Below are positions 7,520 through 11,754 of a stretch of DNA of 11,754 nt, piece by piece. The stretch is from contig JAPUIL010000363.1 in NCBI GenBank assembly GCA_027297085.1, positions 1 through 11,754 of the forward strand. Direction: 5' to 3'. The first letter of the stretch is position 1; each line of letters begins with the position of its first letter. The position numbers were made by a program, and so were the translations under genes. The notes under the pieces are model-generated. The model did no database searches. It had not been told where the DNA came from and saw only the letters and a program-made list of their open reading frames with translations. This stretch comes from Verrucomicrobiota bacterium. Its GTDB lineage: Bacteria > Verrucomicrobiota > Verrucomicrobiia > Opitutales > UBA2995.

Positions 7520-7636
7520 AATATCGGATCGATTTAAAGGGATATATTATGCTTTTATTGTGGTAAAATCCTGTGATTTTGATGGATTTACAGGCTATTT
7601 TTCAAATTACCTCTTTCCAAATAGTCAATTTACTCT

Positions 7637-7665
7637 ACCTTAGTTTAAGTCGCCTAAGACGACTA
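7637..7665 (+). promoter_or_regulatory. Leader hairpin before the DUF1800 gene, right copy of repeated motif
   Basis: AGTCG (7648-7652) and CGACT (7660-7664) form a 5-bp stem with a 7-nt loop, ending 15 nt before the ATG. An alternative pairing CTTAG (7639-7643) with CTAAG (7654-7658) excludes the first. The block is the right-hand counterpart of 6904-6924. Being so close to the start codon, it could affect translation initiation. Confidence 0.35.
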
Positions 7666-7679
7666 ATTTACCCGATTCG

Positions 7680-9770
7680 ATGATGAAATGCCCATTGTTG
7701 CCAAAATATTTGGCAGTTTTGACCCTGCTGCTAAATCTGCCCAATCTGAGTAGTGCAACTGCCACAGACGATTTTCCTGAATGGTTGGCCAAGGTTCCCG
7801 GTCAACCCATAGAGGAAGACCCGGATGCCGATGGTTTCTCAACCTTTCTTGAATATGCGCTTGGGGCAGAACCAGAAGCAGCAGTCGATCCTTTCGAATC
7901 CGGCTCGTCACCGATATTCCGCCGTGAAGATGACACCACTATGGTCTTGCTTCCATTTCCCGGAAAACGTGACGTGATCTATTATTTGGAAGGTAAATCT
8001 GATCTGAACGAAGCTGATTGGACCATTCTGGCTCAAAAATTGGGAAATACACCGTGGGAAGCCGAAGCAGAAGGATTCCAGATTGAAGAATCATCCGACG
8101 AAGTCACTCTATCTTTTGAAAATTGGCCGGATGCCACTTTCCTGCGCTTGCGCGCTGAAGGAGATGAGAGAACTCTTCAACGTAAAGCTCTCGCGGCCCG
8201 GTTTCTCAAACAAGCAACCTTTGGACCTACCTTAGAAGAAATTGAAGCTCTAGCTGATGCTGATTTAGATTTTGAAGGTTGGATTGACGAGCAACTTGCA
8301 ACCGCACCGAGCCTGCATCTTGATCATTACTATTCCATACCCCTATCCAATCACATCGATGTACGAGATATCAGGGGTGAATACAAGGGTGGTCCTGCCA
8401 CGCTAAAAGTAACGGTCTGGTGGGATATAGCTCTTCTCGGAGAGGATCAGCTTAGACAAAGGACAGCCTGGGCGCTTGCACAGCATTTTGTAATGGGTCA
8501 ATCAGGAAGTAAAGCGAACCAGTACCCGATTCAGTGGGTGAATTGGTACGATATTCTTGTTCGCAACTCTTTTGGGAATTTTCGCGATCTCTTACAAGAA
8601 GTTACCCTATCACCGAAGATGGGCGATTATTTGACCTACTTCAATAACAAGAAGGCCAATGGAGTACAGTTGCCGGATGAGAACTATGCTCGTGAAGTGA
8701 TGCAGCTTTTCACAATTGGTCTATGGCATCTCAATAATGATGGCACCCTCAAGTTAGATGAAAACGAACAACCGATACCAACTTACGACAATTACCACAT
8801 TACAGAACTTGCAAAAGTATTTACAGGCCTCATCCGGCAAGTAAACAAACGTAATTTATATTGGAGCCCGAATCGGGTGGATCCCATGAGGGAGAACAAT
8901 TTCCGGCATGATAAAACGACTAAGGAAATGTTCGACGGCACTATCATTCCAGCCGGAAGAAATGCCATAGTCGATATAACACATGCCTTAGACGTACTCT
9001 TTAATCATTCCAACACACCTCCCTTTGTCTCTTACCGGCTAATTCAAAGACTAGTGAGTTCGAATCCCAGCCCAGAGTATGTGGAACGCGTAGCAAATGT
9101 GTTTATCGATAATGGTGAGGGAGAACGAGGTGATCTCGCAGCTGTCGTGAAAGCTATACTACTCGATCCTGAAGCTCGGGACGCAGGTTACATGATCGAA
9201 CAAGGCAGAGGAAAATTACGGGAACCGCTGCTCAAATTCACTCAATTGTGCCGCGCATTTGACTTACAGCACAATGAGGCCAACCCACACTTCTGGATGC
9301 AATCATTTGAAGACGACTTTGGAATGTCACCTTATAGATTTCCAAGCGTATTCAATTTCTACTTACCAGGATTCGTTCCACACGGAGAAGTGCAGGAGGC
9401 CGGTCTGGTGGCTCCAGAATTCCAAATTCTCGATGATTCCACGGGCTTACGAACATTTCGGGTATTTGGACTTCTCATCAACAACGGATTAGTTGGCGGC
9501 GTTGCAAATGGAGATTTTCCCAGGCCAACTCTCAACTATATGAGACCTGGAGAACCGGAAACCCTGGAACTACAACTAGCCAGCCAGGACTCCGCCATAG
9601 AATTAATCGACCATCTGGATTTACTACTTACTCATCAGACTATGAGTAGTGATACAAAAGAAATCATCATTGAATCAGTCGAAGCTATTCCTGACATCTT
9701 TCCACTCGCACGATTAAAGCGTGCAATCTTACTTGTCAGTATCAGCCCAGAATTTGCGATTTTAGAATAG
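7680..9770 (+). CDS. DUF1800 family exported protein
   Basis: This 696-aa protein is of unknown biochemical function. A Sec signal peptide is visible (K3/K9, hydrophobic LAVLTLLLNL, cleavage likely near SSATA, residues 24-28). Next comes a module with DPDADGFSTFLEYALGAEP (47-65) and a beta-rich stretch to about 158 ending in FLRLRAEG. The DUF1800 domain fills the rest: LAARFLKQATFGPT (171-184), DENYAREVMQLFTIGLW (333-349), NFRHDKTTKEMFDGTIIPAG (407-426), PFVSYRLIQRLVSSNPS (448-464), GDLAAVVKAILLDPEAR (484-500) and GKLREPLLKF (511-520). The DPDxDG module also occurs in the Ig-domain gene at 2661-3815. The start is ATGATG at 7680; either Met is possible and no strong ribosome binding site is seen. 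A DUF1501 gene follows after 10 nt, the usual partner of DUF1800 across Planctomycetota, Verrucomicrobiota and Proteobacteria. An exported two-protein unit is inferred; the pair's role has not been established to my knowledge. Confidence 0.92.
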   Translation: MMKCPLLPKYLAVLTLLLNLPNLSSATATDDFPEWLAKVPGQPIEEDPDADGFSTFLEYALGAEPEAAVDPFESGSSPIFRREDDTTMVLLPFPGKRDVIYYLEGKSDLNEADWTILAQKLGNTPWEAEAEGFQIEESSDEVTLSFENWPDATFLRLRAEGDERTLQRKALAARFLKQATFGPTLEEIEALADADLDFEGWIDEQLATAPSLHLDHYYSIPLSNHIDVRDIRGEYKGGPATLKVTVWWDIALLGEDQLRQRTAWALAQHFVMGQSGSKANQYPIQWVNWYDILVRNSFGNFRDLLQEVTLSPKMGDYLTYFNNKKANGVQLPDENYAREVMQLFTIGLWHLNNDGTLKLDENEQPIPTYDNYHITELAKVFTGLIRQVNKRNLYWSPNRVDPMRENNFRHDKTTKEMFDGTIIPAGRNAIVDITHALDVLFNHSNTPPFVSYRLIQRLVSSNPSPEYVERVANVFIDNGEGERGDLAAVVKAILLDPEARDAGYMIEQGRGKLREPLLKFTQLCRAFDLQHNEANPHFWMQSFEDDFGMSPYRFPSVFNFYLPGFVPHGEVQEAGLVAPEFQILDDSTGLRTFRVFGLLINNGLVGGVANGDFPRPTLNYMRPGEPETLELQLASQDSAIELIDHLDLLLTHQTMSSDTKEIIIESVEAIPDIFPLARLKRAILLVSISPEFAILE

Positions 9771-9780
9771 GGACTCAGCT

Positions 9781-11163
9781 ATGAAAAAAGATAAAACACT
9801 TTCAAGACGTCGCTTTATTGGTGAAGCAAGTTGTGCCGCTGTAGGTTCAACAGCCCTTTTCTCAAGTCTTCTCAGCTTGCGAATGACAAGTACGGCAGCT
9901 GCAGCTGAATTGAACGGAGACGACGATTACAAGGCTTTGGTTTGTTTGTTTCTACAAGGAGGCAATGACTCTTACAACATGCTAGTGCCGAGAAACAACA
10001 ATGCATACGCTGAGTATAAAAATACACGTAATAACATAGCTTTGGCCAAAGAAGATCTATTGCCTATCACCTCCGGCGGTCAGCCGTATTCTGAATTTGG
10101 TATTCATCCCAGTATGCCTGAATTACAAGGCTTATACACCAACAATGAACTGGCATTTGTATCGAACGTGGGAACTTTAGTAAGACCCACTACCAAGAAG
10201 GACTACAATAACAAAAGTTTTCTGCCCAGCGGCCTTTTTTCGCATTCCGACCAGCAGGTTCACTGGCAAACATCGGTTCCACAGGTCAAAGGCTCCGCAC
10301 CTGGAGGATGGGGAGGAAGAACTGCCGATTTGCTGATGGCAATGAATGAAAATTCACAGGTTTCAATGAATATTTCATTGAGTGGTGTGAATGTATTCCA
10401 AGCAGGCAATGAGGCGTTTGCATACATCAGTGGACTAAATGGTGGCACTGAAATGATAGCTTACACAGATCCGTTTGAAAAATCTGCAGTGGATAGTCTT
10501 CTGGAGGAGCATTATAAAAATCTTTTCACCAAAACTTTTGCCAAGAATACGCGCCGGTTCATAGATTCATCAATTATTTTCAACGAAGCTATAGAGCCTA
10601 TTGAAATAAATACTCCTATTCCTCCCGGACGTTTGGCTCAACGTTTCAAAATGGTAGCTCGAGCAATTGCCGCTCGTGATGCATTGAATATGAAGCGGCA
10701 GACATTCTTTGTTAAAGCCGGCGGATGGGACCATCATTCTGAAGTAAACAATGCTCAAATAGTTATGCTCGCCGAGATTAGTAAGGCAATTCAATATTTC
10801 AGAGACGCGCTTGTAGAAATCGGAATGGAAGATAAAGTGGTTCTCTTTACAGCTTCTGATTTCGGGCGCACCTTAACGTCCAACGGTATTGGCTCCGATC
10901 ATGCCTGGGGCGGTAATCACTTTGTCATGGGCGGCCCCGTGAATGGCGGCCGAATTTTCGGTCAATACCCGCCTCTAGTACTCAGAAGCAGTCTGGAAGT
11001 TGGACGCGGTCGTCTAATACCCACTACTTCGGTTGATGAATATTCATCTGAATTGGCCAGATGGTTTGGGGTATCTTCTACGGATATGGAAACGGTATTT
11101 CCAAATATTAAGAATTTTTACGACCCGTTACTTATCACCCATCCACTAGGATTCTTATCTTAA
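9781..11163 (+). CDS. DUF1501 family protein, Tat-exported
   Basis: This 460-aa exported protein belongs to DUF1501 (PF07394), a family distantly related in fold to alkaline phosphatases and sulfatases; no activity is established. A twin-arginine signal is visible: LSRRRFIG (7-14), a mild hydrophobic stretch, then TAAAAAE with likely cleavage near residues 39-42. Family motifs: CLFLQGGNDSYNMLVP (55-70), GGWDHHSEV (314-322), ASDFGRT (358-364) and GSDHAWGGNHFVMGG (371-385) followed by GGRIFGQYP. His and Asp residues in GGWDHH and GSDHAWGGNH are the natural candidates for metal binding, by inference. AGGGA overlapping the upstream stop, about 8 nt from the ATG, may serve as a weak ribosome binding site. 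Tat export implies folding, perhaps with a cofactor, in the cytoplasm before export, whereas the DUF1800 partner uses Sec. Confidence 0.93.
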   Translation: MKKDKTLSRRRFIGEASCAAVGSTALFSSLLSLRMTSTAAAAELNGDDDYKALVCLFLQGGNDSYNMLVPRNNNAYAEYKNTRNNIALAKEDLLPITSGGQPYSEFGIHPSMPELQGLYTNNELAFVSNVGTLVRPTTKKDYNNKSFLPSGLFSHSDQQVHWQTSVPQVKGSAPGGWGGRTADLLMAMNENSQVSMNISLSGVNVFQAGNEAFAYISGLNGGTEMIAYTDPFEKSAVDSLLEEHYKNLFTKTFAKNTRRFIDSSIIFNEAIEPIEINTPIPPGRLAQRFKMVARAIAARDALNMKRQTFFVKAGGWDHHSEVNNAQIVMLAEISKAIQYFRDALVEIGMEDKVVLFTASDFGRTLTSNGIGSDHAWGGNHFVMGGPVNGGRIFGQYPPLVLRSSLEVGRGRLIPTTSVDEYSSELARWFGVSSTDMETVFPNIKNFYDPLLITHPLGFLS

Positions 11164-11179
11164 GGGTCTTATGTTGTTC

Positions 11180-11201
11180 GCCCTAGTAACTACTACTGGG
11201 C
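11180..11201. terminator. Hairpin between convergent DUF1501 and TRAP genes
   Basis: GCCC-T-AGTA, loop ACTAC, TACT-GGGC forms 8 bp with one bulged T in the 19-nt space between the two stop codons, overlapping the TRAP gene's stop. No T-tract follows on either strand. A shared terminator for the convergent genes is plausible by position. Confidence 0.4.
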
Positions 11202-11754
11202 AGCCACAATACCAGTTTCGGAAAGACCATCAGAAGAGTTAGGCCAATTAGCTGTAGTACTATAAAAGGGATTACTCCTCTATAGACATCCCCGATTGTA
11301 ATTTCTTTTGGGGAAACACCTTTAACATAAAAAAGAGCAAAGCCCACAGGCGGTGTCAGAAAAGAGGTTTGGAGTGTCATGGCGAAGAGGATACAAAACC
11401 ATACTAAAGACGGCCGTGAAGTGGGATCCATTCCCGCATCTGCCAACCAGGGAAAATTCATCTGAGAGATGACCATTCCCACAATGGGCAAAATTATGAG
11501 AGTAATTTCGATCCACTCCAAAAAGAAACCGAGAAGGAAAACGACGAGCAAGATGACAGCAATTTTTGTGTAATCCCCTACTTCCCAATTCAGCACCAGA
11601 TTGGCTACTAATTCATCACCACCTAAAAGACGCAGAACCAGTGAAAAGCAAGTCGCCCCAATAAAAATTGCAAAGAGGAAACCCATGGTGTGAAGCGTGC
11701 CTTCCAGGGAATCACGAATAACCTTAAAACTTAATCTGCGATTCAAGGCTGCCA
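11183..11754 (-). CDS. TRAP transporter large permease (DctM-type), C-terminal part
   Basis: This is the C-terminal ~190 residues of an inner-membrane TRAP large permease. The frame is open to the right edge, so the TTG at 11746 is internal and not the start. Counting from that TTG: IFIGATCFSLVLRLLGGDEL (27-46), the membrane motif LLGFFLEWIEITLIILPIVG (71-90), LQTSFLTPPVGFALFYVKGV (125-144) and GDVYRGVIPFIVLQLIGL (152-169), ending in LWLP. These match the last third of DctM (PF06808). The EWIEI, LQTSFLTPP and LYF-like FALFY blocks are closest to the mannitol/chloroaromatic subgroup (COG4664, FcbT3-like), so carboxylate or aromatic-acid uptake is likely but the substrate is open. The small permease and periplasmic binding protein genes would be expected outside the window, upstream on this strand. 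Confidence 0.9.
   Translation of the reverse strand, partial: AALNRRLSFKVIRDSLEGTLHTMGFLFAIFIGATCFSLVLRLLGGDELVANLVLNWEVGDYTKIAVILLVVFLLGFFLEWIEITLIILPIVGMVISQMNFPWLADAGMDPTSRPSLVWFCILFAMTLQTSFLTPPVGFALFYVKGVSPKEITIGDVYRGVIPFIVLQLIGLTLLMVFPKLVLWLPSSSY

Larger units (their letters stand above)
6836..7679. other. 850-nt non-coding, hairpin-rich gap
   Basis: I find no convincing gene in this stretch. It is more AT-rich than its neighbours, especially 6925-7300. It carries at least six perfect or near-perfect inverted repeats: 6870-6899, 6905-6918, 7080-7112, 7120-7136, 7159-7210 and 7648-7664. It also has a terminator-like element at 7491-7519. Around 7313-7420 several short complementary pairs nest (CTCGC 7313-7317 with GCGAG 7347-7351 enclosing TCCG/CGGA; GACC/GGTC at about 7397-7412), as a folded RNA would. 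A 77-codon open frame (7304-7537, TTG start) runs through this part and through the terminator, and is not credible as a gene. A structured RNA is possible but matches no family I can name. Confidence 0.5.

Noticed and set aside
7304..7537. 77-codon open frame in the intergenic gap, starting with TTG
   Set aside because: It has no ATG start, no ribosome binding site and no recognisable domain. It also runs through the hairpin and T-tract of the 7491-7519 terminator. The reverse strand is equally open there, so openness is not evidence of coding.

Overview
The window most likely comes from a chromosome of a Verrucomicrobiota bacterium, plausibly a marine Opitutae/Puniceicoccales-type lineage. 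The main clue is that two secreted-type proteins carry the DPDxDGxxxxxEYAxGxxP module common in that phylum. Supporting clues are an exported DUF1800/DUF1501 gene pair, Ig/putative-Ig domains, moderate GC content and mostly poor Shine-Dalgarno sequences. The phylum is an inference from protein style; no marker gene is present.

Layout. (1) Positions 1-2617, plus strand: the 3' end of an isochorismatase-family hydrolase, then an MgtE-type magnesium channel (204-1580), then 8 nt later an OB-fold + HD-domain protein resembling the YhaM 3'-5' exoribonuclease (1589-2617). Spacing suggests one transcript. (2) Positions 2661-3848, minus strand: the C-terminal part of a secreted-type Ig/putative-Ig protein. 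Its 5' end looks truncated and frameshifted, because Delta-60-like repeat fragments switch reading frame near 3660. (3) Positions 3941-5707, minus strand: a complete LctP-family lactate permease. It is separated from a divergent SAM-dependent methyltransferase (6028-6825) by 320 nt holding two adjacent perfect inverted repeats. (4) Positions 6826-7679: about 850 nt without a convincing gene, AT-rich and full of hairpins. It has terminator-like elements pointing outward at both ends and an imperfect repeated motif at both ends. (5) Positions 7680-11163, plus strand: a two-gene unit of a Sec-exported DUF1800 protein and a Tat-exported DUF1501 protein, 10 nt apart. (6) Positions 11183-11754, minus strand: the C-terminal part of a TRAP-type large permease that runs off the window and converges on the DUF1501 gene.

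Taken together these are mostly housekeeping transport and RNA-metabolism genes plus one exported pair of unknown function. No CRISPR array, prophage, insertion sequence, tRNA or rRNA is visible. No clear undescribed system can be demonstrated. The least explained parts are the hairpin-rich 6.8-7.7 kb gap, the decayed Ig/Delta-60 gene and the DUF1800/DUF1501 pair.
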